64,000 bases of DNA from Notolepis coatsorum (lineage: Eukaryota; Chordata; Actinopteri; Aulopiformes; Paralepididae), in NCBI GenBank assembly GCA_963971535.1, contig OZ020591.1:15578623-15642622 (forward strand). Reading direction: 5' to 3'. The notes beneath the pieces are model-generated. The model was not told where the DNA came from. It saw only the letters and a program-made list of their open reading frames with translations, and ran no database searches. Positions 1 to 10,457 of this stretch are shown here, piece after piece. The position numbers and the translations under genes are program-made. Every line of letters begins with the position of its first letter. The first letter of the stretch is position 1.

Positions 1-3000
1 ATCTCCCGGAACGATAGCCACGTTAGTTAGCCAGCACCAGCCTAGTACCGACGTTAGTTCCCAGAACGATATCCAGTTAGCCAGCACCAGCCTAGTACCG
101 ACGTTATCTCTCAGAACGATATCCAGTTAGCCAGCACCAGCCTGGTACCGACGTTATCTCTCAGAACGATATCCAGTTAGCCAGCACCAGCCTGGTACCG
201 ACGTTAGTTCCCAGAATGATAGCCAGTTAGCCAGCACCAGTCTAGTACCGACGTTAGCTCTCAGAACGATAGCCAGTTAGTTAGCCAGCACCAGCCTAGT
301 ACCGACGTTAGCTCTCAGAACGATAGCCAGTTAGCCAGCACCAGCCTGGTACCGACGTTAGCTCCCAGAACGATAGCCAGTCAGCCAGCACCAGCCTAGT
401 ACCGACGTTAGCTCCCAGAACGATAGCCAGTTAGCCAGCACCAGCCTGGTACCGACGTTAGCTCTCAGAACGATAGCCAGTTAGCCAGCACCAGCCTGGT
501 ACCGACGTTAGCTCTCAGAACGATAGCCAGTTAGCCAGCACCAGCCTGGTACCGACGTTAGCTCCCAGAACGATAGCCAGTTAGCCAGCACCAGCCTAGT
601 ACCGACGTTAGTTCCCAGAACGATAGCCAGTTAGCCAGCACCAGCCTGGTACCGACGTTAGTTCCCAGAACGATATCCAGTTAGCCAGCACCAGCCTGGT
701 ACCTACGTTATCTCTCAGAACGATATCCAGTTAGCCAGCACCAGCCTGGTACCGACGTTATCTCTCAGAACGATATCCAGTTAGCCAGCACCAGCCTGGT
801 ACCGACGTTATCTCTCAGAACGATATCCAGTTAGCCAGCACCAGCCTAGTACCGACGTTAGTTCCCAGAACGATAGCCAGTTAGCCAGCACCAGCCTGGT
901 ACCGACGTTAGCTCCCAGAACGATATCCAGTTAGCCAGCACCAGCCTGGTACCGACGTTAGTTCCCAGAACGATATCCAGTTAGCCAGCACCAGCCTGGT
1001 ACCGACGTTAGCTCTCAGAACGATAGCCAGTTAGCCAGCACCAGCCTGGTACCGACGTTAGCTCTCAGAACGATAGCCAGTTAGCCAGCACCAGCCTGGT
1101 ACCGACGTTAGCTCCCAGAACGATAGCCAGTTAGCCAGCACCAGCCTAGTACCGACGTTAGCTCCCAGAACGATAGCCAGTTAGCCAGCACCAGCCTGGT
1201 ACCGACGTTAGCTCTCAGAACGATAGCCAGTTAGCCAGCACCAGCCTGGTACCGACGTTGGCTCTCAGAACGATAGCCAGTTAGCCAGCACCAGCCTAGT
1301 ACCGACGTTAGCTCCCAGAACGATAGCCAGTTAGCCAGCACCAGCCTAGTACCGACGTTAGTTCCCAGAACGATATCCAGTTAGCCAGCACCAGCCTGGT
1401 ACCTACGTTATCTCTCAGAACGATATCCAGTTAGCCAGCACCAGCCTGGTACCGACGTTATCTCTCAGAACGATATCCAGTTAGCCAGCACCAGCCTGGT
1501 ACCGACGTTAGCTCTCAGAACGATAGCCAGTTAGCCAGCACCAGCCTGGTACCGACGTTAGCTCCCAGAATGATAGCCAGTTAGCCAGCACCAGCCTGGT
1601 ACCGACGTTAGTTCCCAGAACGATAGCCAGTTAGCCAGCACCAGCCTGGTACCGACGTTAGTTCCCAGAACGATAGCCAGTTAGCCAGCACCAGCCTGGT
1701 ACCGACGTTAGCTCTCAGAACGATAGCCAGTTAGCCAGCACCAGCCTGGTACCGACGTTAGCTCCCAGAACGATAGCCAGTTAGCCAGCACCAGCCTAGT
1801 ACCGACGTTAGCTCCCAGAACGATAGCCAGTTAGCCAGCACCAGCCTGGTACCGACGTTAGCTCTCAGAACGATAGCCAGTTAGCCAGCACCAGCCTGGT
1901 ACCGACGTTGGCTCTCAGAACGATAGCCAGTTAGCCAGCACCAGCCTAGTACCGACGTTAGCTCCCAGAACGATAGCCAGTTAGCCAGCACCAGCCTAGT
2001 ACCGACGTTAGTTCCCAGAACGATATCCAGTTAGCCAGCACCAGCCTGGTACCTACGTTATCTCTCAGAACGATATCCAGTTAGCCAGCACCAGCCTGGT
2101 ACCGACGCTATCTCTCAGAACGATATCCAGTTAGCCAGCACCAGCCTGGTACCGACATTAGCTCTCAGAACGATAGCCAGTTAGCCAGCACCAGCCTGGT
2201 ACCGACGTTAGCTCCCAGAATGATAGCCAGTTAGCCAGCACCAGCCTGGTACCGACGTTAGTTCCCAGAACGATAGCCAGTTAGCCAGCACCAGCCTGGT
2301 ACCGACGTTAGTTCCCAGAACGATAGCCAGTTAGCCAGCACCAGCCTGGTACCGACGTTAGCTCTCAGAACGATAGCCAGTTAGCCAGCACCAGCCTGGT
2401 ACCGACGTTAGCTCTCAGAACGATAGCCAGTTAGCCAGCACCAGCCTGGTACCGACGTTAGTTCCCAGAACGATAGCCAGTTAGCCAGCACCAGCCTGGT
2501 ACCGACGTTAGCTCTCAGAACGATAGCCAGTTAGCCAGCACCAGCCTGGTACCGACGTTAGCTCTCAGAACGATAGCCAGTTAGCCAGCACCAGCCTAGT
2601 ACCGACGTTAGCTCCCAGAACGATATCCAGTTAGCCAGCACCAGCCTGGTACCGACGTTAGTTCCCAGAACGATATCCAGTTAGCCAGCACCAGCCTGGT
2701 ACCGATGTTAGTTCCCAGAACGATAGCCAGTTAGCCAGCACCAGCCTGGTACCGACGTTAGCTCCCAGAATGTTAGCCAGCACCAGCCTAGTACCGACGT
2801 TAGCTCCCAGAACGATATCCAGTTAGCCAGCACCAGCCTGGTACCGATGTTAGTTCCCAGAACGATATCCAGTTAGCCAGCACCAGCCTGGTACCGATGT
2901 TAGTTCCCAGAACGATATCCAGTAAGCCAGCACCAGCCTGGTACCGACGTTAGCTCTCAGAACTATATCCAGTTAGCCAGCACCAGCCTGGTACTGACGT

Positions 3001-3180
3001 TAGCTCTCAGAACGATAGCCAGTTAGCCAGCACCAGCCTGGTACCTACGTTGGCTCTCAGAACGATAGCCAGTTAGCCAGCACCAGCCTGGTACCGACGT
3101 TAGCTCTCAGAACGATAGCCAGTTAGCCAGCACCAGCCTAGTACCGACGTTAGCTCTCAGAACAATAGCCACGTTAGTTA
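1..3180. repeat. 50-bp tandem minisatellite array (about 63 units)
   Basis: The unit is 50 bp with the invariant core ttagccagcaccagcct followed by ggtaccgacgtta; for example the core starts at 481, 531 and 581. Units vary at a few positions (gctctc/gctccc/gttccc/tctctc; gatagcc/gatatcc; ctggt/ctagt). The array begins at base 1, so it continues beyond the window, and it ends near 3180 in gccacgttagttag, a motif also present near base 20. Long stretches repeat with a 650-bp (13-unit) period. No ORF runs through it. Confidence 0.97.
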
Positions 3181-3487
3181 GTCTGGTATTGTATGACTCA
3201 GCAATAATCATGAGCATTATAAAATATATAAAAAACACACATGGCATGATGGAATACCATAAACATATTTCTTGATGTTTCCTTTTTTAAGTAAGTAAAG
3301 AGGCCTATGTTCATATCGGTGAGCACAATTTGTAACACAAAAAGAGAGACGTGTAGCCTATTTATTTATTTAATATTTTATTTATTCATTTATTATTATT
3401 TTATTTGTTGCCATGCCTAAAATAATAGTCAAGCATAGGGCTAAAACATTTTCATAAACAATAATATCATTGTTTGTTATATGGTTA
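3181..3487. other. AT-rich spacer, no gene seen
   Basis: AT-rich sequence with a run of ttta-type simple repeats around 3360-3400. I see no coding potential and no clear transposon end. Confidence 0.6.
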
Positions 3488-3660
3488 TAATAAAAGCTTT
3501 TCTATACATTTGTCTGATTGATTGATTGATTGAAAACGTTATTAACAGATTGCAGAATGGGTACAATACAGTACAGCTCAATACAACAGGATGAAGACCA
3601 GAAAAAGACTTTCGGCTTTTTTCCATAAGGGTCCATTTTCAATTCATCAAAACATTTAGA
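3488..3660 (-). repeat. Dispersed LINE-tail-like repeat, copy 1
   Basis: Read on the minus strand this contains tgaattgaaaatgg, a stretch ending ctggtcttcatcc, tgtacccattctgcaatctg, then a (caat)n tail. The same order recurs at 24283-24427, 24473-24605, 24845-24915, 29826-29975 and 44375-44540. A fixed 3' end with a short tandem tail is typical of 3' fragments of non-LTR retrotransposons or the SINEs they mobilise. The family name is not known to me. Confidence 0.75.
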
Positions 3661-3671
3661 ATTAAAACAAA

Positions 3672-3750
3672 TATCGGTATCGGCCGATTGTGTTAGTTGA
3701 ACAATCGGTATCGGTATCGGCCGCAAATTTTCATATCGGTGCATCCCTAT
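3672..3750. mobile_element. hAT-like MITE end
   Basis: The segment carries repeated atcggtatcggccga motifs and ends in catatcggtgcatcccta. Read inward from the right, that is tagggatgcaccgatatg, a common terminal sequence of fish hAT-type MITEs. The other end was not found, so this is a fragment. Confidence 0.55.
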
Positions 3751-3779
3751 TTAACGGTTGTCCGCCAAACACGTATATA

Positions 3780-4258
3780 AACGTGGTTGGCGTCCATTGA
3801 GTTAAGAACTAATTCAAGATTAACAAGGGCCTCCTGAAGAGCATCAAAAGAAATCTGCAATTTCTCAATGGCCAACTGAACAGAATCAGCAGTACGCAAT
3901 TGTATCATCAAAATACAAATGGAAATTACATCCGTACAAAGAAGAAACAATATGATTGATGTAGATCGTAAAAAGGACCGTACCCAAAGCGGAACCTTGC
4001 GGCATACCTTTAGTTATGGACAGAAATTCAGATTGGGCTTGACCCAACTTCACACACTGACGCCTAGAAGATGGATAATCCCGAAACCAGACACAGGCAT
4101 TACCATCTAAGCCAATGTTAGATTTTAGAAGCAGGTAGTCAGGTAGGCTTTTGACAAATCTACAAAGAGGGCAGCACAGTGTTTCTTCTTATCTAATGCT
4201 GAGATAATATAATTTGTAACCAGAGGGATGGCTGATGTAGTACTGTGTTTGGCTCTAA
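3780..4258 (-). pseudogene. Degenerate LINE reverse-transcriptase fragment
   Basis: Conceptual translation on the minus strand, with frame changes, gives reverse-transcriptase landmarks in the right order: SGFRAKHSTTSA, then ALFVDLSKA (palm motif A with its catalytic Asp), then KGMPQGSALGTVLFTIYIN (motif B), then HLYFDDTIAYC (motif C, normally YADD). The remainder resembles the thumb-region helix. Several stops and frameshifts separate the blocks, so this is a dead, 5'-truncated copy. A second scrap of a similar RT with an intact YADD lies at 10149-10236. Confidence 0.75.
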
Positions 4259-4835
4259 AACCAGATATAAAAACATATAACAATTAACAATAAAATAAAG
4301 AACAAATTACAGAATCAAAAAATATTCATCACAAGTCATCGACATCAGGGTTCATACAGGGGCAATATAAATCAGTCAAAACATCTGCAGCCAGATGTCT
4401 CTGCCTCAAAGTCATTAAGAATAACTTTAAATGCATCCAATGAGACCACCTACCAAAGATTCTGATAATTTTGCAACTGTTTCCAAGTAGAGGGAGCAAC
4501 ATACTTAAACCCCCTTTTTCCCAATTCAGTACAGGCTTTAGGGACAGATAGTAGGCATAAGTCCTAGGAGTAAAGACAATAACTTCCCATACATTTTTAA
4601 AGAATGTAGATCCATAGGTATGATGGAAGCAAACCAAGAATAGCCTTATAAATAAAAATATGCTAATGGTTAAGGCAGACCATACGACCCAAACATGCAA
4701 AGAGCCATGGTGAGTAAGGCGAAGCTACATGTTAGATCCTTGCACATTTGTGAATAATCATTGCCGTATATCATTGTTCTTTGCTGTTATACTTTCTGTC
4801 ATTCTGTGCAAATGTTATGCTAAGATTGATTTTAG
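4259..4835. other. Unassigned sequence between LINE fragment and SINE
   Basis: A 123-codon open frame on the minus strand (4329-4700) shows no recognisable domain and has the low-complexity look of a LINE 3' untranslated region. I do not call it a gene. Confidence 0.5.
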
Positions 4836-4849
4836 AGTGATTTGTGGGT
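4836..4849. repeat. Left TSD of the SINE
   Basis: agtgatttgtgggt, identical to 5321-5334. It fixes both SINE borders. Confidence 0.9.
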
Positions 4850-5320
4850 AGGGCGGCTAGGTGGTGCAGTGGGCAAGGCGCTCACCACCAATGCAGGAGA
4901 CGCTGGGTTCGAGCCCAGCTCTCCGCATTGCATTCAGCTTTGCTGGGCGTTCATACTAATACATTTGGCAGTATTAGGGGGTGGGAAGCTGATGGGTGGG
5001 GATCGGACGTTGTGGACAGAGACTCCTACAGGTCGGTTGGTGCGCCTGCGCAGTAGAATCAGGAAGCGACGGAGGCGGCGTCCCTCCAAAGCGCAGACCC
5101 CCGACGCTGAAAGATCACGCTGTGCAGGTGAAAAGATGCGACGGCTGCTACCTCGAGTACCGGAGGGGACTCGTGCAATGTATGGCTTCGTCCACATTAC
5201 AGCCGGCTTATGGGAGGCATGGCCAAACAGCGTTCGAGACAGGGGAGGGTAGAATTAGACGATACGAAATTGGGATGTGTGAAAAATTGAAAATGGGAGA
5301 AAAAGTAGATAAAAAAAAAT
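4850..5320 (+). mobile_element. tRNA-derived SINE, complete, with 14-bp TSDs
   Basis: The 5' head is tRNA-like: box A TGGTGCAGTGG at 4862-4872 and box B GGTTCGAGCCC at 4906-4916, the internal RNA polymerase III promoter arrangement. A body of about 380 bp follows, including ggacagagactcctacaggt, and then an A-rich end at 5300-5320. The element is flanked by a perfect 14-bp duplication, agtgatttgtgggt, at 4836-4849 and 5321-5334, the mark of target-primed insertion. A second copy, reversed and cut by the window edge, is at 63661-64000, and a tail-only match lies at 7583-7605. At 471 bp it is long for a SINE. Confidence 0.9.
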
Positions 5321-5334
5321 AGTGATTTGTGGGT
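5321..5334. repeat. Right TSD of the SINE
   Basis: agtgatttgtgggt, identical to 4836-4849, directly after the A-rich tail. Confidence 0.9.
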
Positions 5335-6057
5335 TTTTAGGAGATAATCAAACGGAACCCTCTCCCTGGTCTTTTCCATGCATCCCAAAAATGTGGAAAA
5401 TAATTGACATAAGCCATCTTGCAATACCACTTCATAGGGTTTTATGGGGTTGGGGGTTCCAGTGGTGACATTATTTTGGGGATTTGAGGTTAGTCTCATA
5501 TTATTTGATGACTAAATGGAAAACAATTATGATCATTTGCGGCAATTATGATAATTAGTTGAGTGAAGGTGAGGATCACAGTAGCTAAATTATCAGTGCG
5601 CTGCACACTATTCTTTTTGTTTTCTTGTTAAGCGATCAGTTAAACCATTAACCAATTTTTCTTTTATAGAATATTTGAAGATTAAAACCCAATAAAATGC
5701 CCATCCCATGTTTGAGCTCACTAACCTGGCGTATTCCCTTTTAAATTGGCTGTGGAAAAACAATACTGCTGTTGCCAAAATGTGTGTGCATCTTTGTGAT
5801 GATGTTGATGACAAAAAGGTCTATCTATCGCAATTGAATTCCTTCAACTACTAAATATTATAATATTAATTAATGAGTAATTAACATAAATGTATCCGAC
5901 CAATCCTTGGTAATCCTTGAAGTAGGCCTAACTATAGGCTGTTTTTAGTTGTACAAACAGATGAAAGACTTCCGCCGATCCACAATGGTGCACATCATTT
6001 CTATTTCAATCTTTAATCTCGAAAGAACATTTACAATGATGTCGAGAGGTACAATAC
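5335..6057. other. Unassigned sequence
   Basis: AT-rich, no credible coding frame, no transposon end recognised. Confidence 0.5.
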
Positions 6058-6260
6058 ATTAGGCTTTGGCGGTATGACGGTATTACGGTATACCAGGGTA
6101 TTTAGAAATCAATACCGTCAAAATCACAGATTCGTTTCAGTTTCTTTTACAGTGAAACAGAGTTTTGACAGGGACGGCATTGGTTGTAGTGCACACACGG
6201 CACGCGCCAGCAGAGGGCGAGACCAGTCCTCACTGTAGTGGAGCGAGCACACGCAGAGCT

Positions 6261-7509
6261 CAGCGTTTCCGTTAGCCGGTAATTACCGGTATTTGACCGG
6301 CAAAATATGTTGAAGTCCGAATATTTAAATCTCTCCGGTCTTAATGTCCGGTGAAAATAATTCCTCTAAGCACAATTTTATTATTTGAATTGTATTAAAA
6401 TCGGCTAAAATTAAATAGCCTATGCGATGAACGAAACAATAATTCCATTTTCAGTTTAATTGTTGCTTCACTCTGATAGGATGGCGCCGCTCAGATGTGA
6501 AACTTATTTTACTTTTTTTTTGAGCCTGCACGCTCTGGCCACCATAACGACAAACAGGTATACGAGGAAGAGAGAGAGATGGCGAAACAAGCTAAGCTTA
6601 GTAAATATTTCATGAAACCAAGCACAAGCAGGTCTAATAATGACAACGAAGATGAGTCTTCTGAACTTGAAGTCAGTTCAGAAGACACAGAGACCGCTGA
6701 CGCTGATGCCGTGGTGGCTCCCGCGGAAAAGAAACAAAAATGTCGAGCGTACTTTTACTATTCATTTATTGATTGAACCACAAAGAGCATCCCCAGTTTG
6801 CTGCTACCGTTGCGAGCCTCGCCTGTTCCAATGGGGATCTATTAAAGTCGAACCAGCAACTAAAGTCGCTGTTCTCGCAGCCGTCGCAGGTACAAAACGG
6901 ATAGGCACAACGAGAGACGGGGTGAGTGAGTGTTGACATTTTTAATCATACAACTGTTGGTTGACTGCCGTGTCACATAGTAATGCATATTATTGATTAT
7001 AACTAAATGTAGGCTATAACCTATAATGAAATTAACAAATGCGTTACACGCATGTGGGATGTGGCTCGTCCTCTCTGCATGTGGCGACGAGCTAGCAAAC
7101 GAGGCAATGTGATGATCAACTACAGTTTGCTGTGTGTGAAGTTGAACATTATGATATGTGTGACGTGTCTGATACAACGAGGTGAAGCGATGTCGACTCG
7201 AGATTCATTTGGGGGTGCGTGCGACAGCTGCTGGAGCGCAAGCCTGCGGGGCGGGAGCTTGATGCTGGTAGCGTATCGCACTAACTTGAGAGGCGAGAGT
7301 CGTAATTTGATTCTGCAAATCAATTTCTCATTCTTCGCTTGATGTAATTAATACACATGTCCAATTATAACGGAATTCGTTAGCTCATAAAAATGTGATT
7401 ATAATAGACTGCTGTTTAAAACTCTGACCGGAATATCTCGAATATGTCCGGTGATAGAAATCTTGCAGGACACCCAGACCGGCACGAATATGTTCTAACG
7501 GAAACGCTG
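6261..7509. mobile_element. hAT-superfamily transposon, 1249 bp, 8-bp TSD, internally deleted
   Basis: The terminal inverted repeats are perfect over 15 bp: cagcgtttccgttag at the left, and its reverse complement ending at 7509. The target duplication gcagagct is exact at 6253-6260 and 7510-7517. An 8-bp TSD with short inverted ends starting CAG is the hAT signature. Only a short ORF near the left (6579-6776) recalls a transposase N-terminus, so the copy is non-autonomous. Confidence 0.92.
6579..6776 (+). pseudogene. Residual N-terminal exon of a hAT-like transposase
   Basis: A 65-codon ORF starts at ATG with MAKQAKLSKYFMKPS, followed by an acidic Ser/Glu/Asp-rich stretch and a short basic patch. 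The lysine-rich opening followed by a disordered acidic segment resembles the N-termini of hAT transposases ahead of their BED zinc finger. No BED finger, RNase-H-like core or dimerisation domain follows before the right terminal repeat at 7495-7509. It may instead be a chance ORF, but its position inside a bounded hAT element supports the call. Confidence 0.45.
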
Positions 7510-7610
7510 GCAGAGCTGGTTGTCTACACACAGGAGGACGCAATCGATAGGGGGAAACCCGCTTCAGTGGTGTATAGAAAATAAGGAGAAAAAGTGGATA
7601 AAAAAACTAA

Positions 7611-8262
7611 ACAAATTTGTCAACAGACTAAAGCGGGGAACCACAATATTTTGCATACAAATTATGCTGAGCAGAATGTAATATCATAACTGTCTATTAT
7701 TTTTCTTGCAATTGAGCCAATTTTCATTAGGTATGGTTTTGAGGTGTGTGTTCAACAGAATGTAGTATCAAAAACACGTTCACAAAAAGTATGGGAAGTA
7801 TGGGATAACCCAACTAAGTATGGGTTATCACAAGTGTGCATCACAGTCACGAAAAGGTTTAGCCGGCACGTAGCTTTAGTGCGATCCACCTGTCTTTGTC
7901 CATTACTGTGGTTAACTGGGAATCCGAAATTATCCCAAACGGGAGACTTGAATGTTGTGGGAGCATCTTCTAGCTCTGGCTTGTCAGTTAGTATTGCACT
8001 CGTCATACTAAGGCTAATATGCTATGCTGAATTACAGCTATCGTTCAGCGTGGCTGCGTGGGATGAACAAACAACATCCGGTTAGTTGTGCACGTTATAT
8101 TAGGGCCGGGGGGATTTAAGTTCCGCAAAAAAAGGTTCCGTACCCAGTGGTGCAGTGCTGGTATAACTCGGTATAACGGCGTTATACCTCGGTCACTGAG
8201 GCTGAAGTACGCGCAATCGCTTTTTACATGGCATTATCCAACCGGACTCCCGGAGAAGCATG
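7611..8262. other. Unassigned sequence
   Basis: Open frames of 113 and 84 codons overlap here on opposite strands and match nothing I know. The stretch 8147-8200 contains palindromic ggtataac-type repeats, probably a decayed MITE end. Confidence 0.4.
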
Positions 8263-8276
8263 CAGCTGCAGAGCAG

Positions 8277-9973
8277 TAGCGCCAGCGGCGCTCTCTGGGC
8301 CGCGCGCTGACGGCCGCGCTGTGAGGCAATAGTATCAAGTTCAAGTTCTTTAATAGTTGTCATACAGAAGTACAGAATACTTTCATACAAAATGCTTCTT
8401 ACTGTTACGCTCCAGAGACTGTGCTAGACAAGATAGTATCAAATAACATAATAACATAATATAGCATGAATTTAGAAGAAGAAAAATGAGGTCACAGTGT
8501 TCGGTATAGACATATGTACAATGTTCTGAGTTACCATATAATATACAATACACAATACTATGCAGTGTACTAATGTACAGTACTATCTAGTGCAAAGCAG
8601 AAATGGGATGAGGTACAATTTTAGGTACAATTTACAGTAAGGTGTACGAGTTGTAGTGCAATCCTTCATCCATAAATATAAAGTGTGGGGAGTGGGTGCT
8701 ACAGTGTGTTTGTTTAAAGTGGGTGTGTGCTATAAAGTGTGTGGAGTGGGTGCTACAGTGTGTTTGTTTAAAGTGAGTGTGTGCGTGTGGATGTGTGTGC
8801 TATGTGCGTTTGGTGGTTGTTGTTGTGTAGTGTTCATTCATTGTTCGTTTAGCAGCCTGATGGCCTGGGGATAGAAGCTTCTTCTGAGTCTTTCTGTGCT
8901 CGCCTTGAGACTCCGGTATCGCTTGCCTGACCGCAGCAGTTCAAAGAGGCAGTTGTTCGGGTGACTGGAGTCTTTAATGATTCTCTTAGCCTTGCCCTTG
9001 CAACGCTTGTTGTAAATGTTCTGGAGGGTGGGGAGCCCCCCTCCAATTGTGCGTTCGGCTGAACGTGTCACTCTTTGTAGTCTGCTTCGGTCTTGTGCAG
9101 TGCTATTCCCAAACCAGGAGGTGATGTTGCCGGTCAAGATGCTCTCTATTGTACATGAGTAGAAGTTCTTAAGGATCTTCTGGCTGACTTGGAACTTCCT
9201 TAGGCGCCTGAGGAAGTAGAGGCGTTGTCGTGCCTTCTTCACAACACTGTCAATGTGTGTGGTCCATGTCAAGTCCTCGGATATGTAGGCTCCGAGGTAC
9301 TTAAAGCTGTTGACTCTCTCAACCGGTGCCCCGTCGATGCTGAGGGGGCTGTAGTCCTTGACCCCCGACCTCCTGAAGTCCACAATCATCTCCTTTGTTT
9401 TGCTGACGTTCAGGGAGAGGCTGTTTTCCTGGCACCATCCCGCCAGGACCTTGACCTCTTCCAGGTAGGCCCTCTCGTCGTTGGCAGAGATCAGGCCCAC
9501 CACCACTGTGTCGTCAGCAAATTTGATGATTGTATTGCTACTCCGCTGAGCCACACAGTCGTGTGTGTACAGGGAGTAGAGGAGGGGACTCAGAACACAG
9601 CCCTGGGGGGCCCCTATGTTGAGGGTGATGGAGGAGGTGCAGTTGCCTGCTCTCACCACCTGGGGTCTGCCCGTCAGGAAGTCCAAGACCCACTGGCAGA
9701 GGTCATAGTTCAAGCCCAGGTCCCTGAGCTTGGCTATGAGTATGGAGGGGACTATGGTATTGAATGCCGAGCTGTAGTCGATGAATAGCATTCTCACATA
9801 GTTCCCCTGCCTCTTGTCCAGGTGTGATGCTGCTGTGTGCAGCACATGGGCTATGGCGTCCTCCGTGGACCTGTTGGGGCGGTATGCAAATTGCAGGGGG
9901 TCCATGTTGATGGGGAGGGAGGAGCAGATGTAGCCCTTTACTAGCTTCTCAAAGCACTTCATGGCTACGTATC
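8277..9973 (-). mobile_element. 5'-truncated Rex1-like LINE
   Basis: The minus-strand reverse-transcriptase ORF is followed by a non-coding 3' region (8345-8837) that ends in ttgaacttgaac-type repeats near 8335-8350. A 14-bp direct repeat, cagctgcagagcag, lies at 8263-8276 and 9974-9987. It abuts the 5' truncation point exactly and is the likely TSD. About 68 bp (8277-8344) lie between the tail repeats and the left copy, perhaps older flanking DNA or co-mobilised sequence. Confidence 0.75.
8838..9969 (-). pseudogene. LINE reverse transcriptase, C-terminal ~375 residues, open
   Basis: This is the RT and C-terminal part of a CR1/L2-group LINE. Motifs on the minus strand in order: [24 protein letters not shown] (catalytic Asp of motif A), [20 protein letters not shown] (motif B), [10 protein letters not shown] (catalytic FADD, motif C), [10 protein letters not shown] (motif D), and [14 protein letters not shown] (thumb). 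The frame closes with [11 protein letters not shown] just before the stop, as in Rex1-type elements, so the C-terminus is complete. An open frame continues upstream to 10106, but those ~47 codons are flanking DNA past the truncation point at about 9973. The endonuclease half is missing, so it cannot retrotranspose by itself. Confidence 0.88.
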
Positions 9974-9987
9974 CAGCTGCAGAGCAG

Positions 9988-10148
9988 CCAAAAAAAACTG
10001 TGCATGCGCGCGCACGGAGCGTTTGACCTACTGTCAATTTGCCACTGCACCACTGTCCGTACCGTTGCAATCGGTGCACAGTGCGTACTGTACCGGAGGA
10101 CCACATTGAGGCGGTACAGTACGTATTCGCGTACCGTTACACCCCTAG
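9988..10148. mobile_element. hAT-like MITE end
   Basis: Inward from the right edge the sequence reads taggggtgtaacggtacgcg, a terminal motif common in fish hAT MITEs, followed by repeated ggtac motifs. The matching end on the other side of the LINE is not clear, although 8135-8160 contains a similar cagtggtgcagtg in inverted orientation relative to 10033-10050. Confidence 0.45.
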
Positions 10149-10236
10149 TAGTTGTACAGAGTCAACAACACAATAGACGATAGTGTCATCCGCATAGAGA
10201 TGATCCTGACAATATCAGAGACAATAGCATTCATAT
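10149..10236 (-). pseudogene. Short LINE RT scrap with YADD motif
   Basis: Minus-strand translation gives SLYADDTIVYCVVDSVQ, the motif C region of a LINE reverse transcriptase. It is the same type as the decayed copy at 3780-4258. Only about 30 codons survive. Confidence 0.6.
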
Positions 10237-10249
10237 AAATAGTAGGCGT

Positions 10250-10345
10250 TATGGATGCTCCGATCACGTTTTTTGCCACCGATCGTCTATGAGCCATATC
10301 GGCCGATACACTGCCGATACCGATAGTTTTTGGTTTTGTTATAGC
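10250..10345. mobile_element. hAT-like MITE end facing the G-rich array
   Basis: It contains ggatgctccgatcac and atatcggccgatacactgcc, related to the terminal motifs at 3672-3750 and 19990-20051. It lies just left of the G-rich array. Confidence 0.4.
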
Positions 10346-10457
10346 AGCTGGCAGTATTATACTGTAGGTCTAACAGGCATTCTCAAAGTCCGGACTCCGG
10401 ACTAAATTATCCAATCTAATCTTAGAAATTAAGTAAAGTGAATAGTACTGGGTGTTA

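Larger units (their letters stand above)
6058..7610. mobile_element. Older repeat (possible hAT relative) interrupted by a younger hAT element
   Basis: The left part (6058-6260) begins with the internally palindromic ggcggtatgacggtattacggtatacc. The right part (7510-7610) resumes after the inserted element at 6261-7509, whose 8-bp TSD gcagagct is shared by both parts. A loosely similar ggtataactcggtataacgg lies at 8160-8195 and could be the opposite end. The identity of the outer repeat is an inference. Confidence 0.4.

Noticed and set aside
1-3180. CRISPR-like array of regular repeats
   Set aside because: The whole 50-bp unit is repeated with no unique spacers, and the DNA is clearly vertebrate.
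4862-4916. A tRNA gene
   Set aside because: Boxes A and B are present, but the sequence is the head of a SINE bounded by TSDs, and a proper cloverleaf was not evident.
9225-9788. 187-codon ORF on the + strand
   Set aside because: It is antisense to the LINE reverse transcriptase, whose motifs are clear on the minus strand.
8838-10106. Full 422-codon ORF as the LINE protein
   Set aside because: The N-terminal ~47 codons lie beyond the truncation point and read through an unrelated MITE end.
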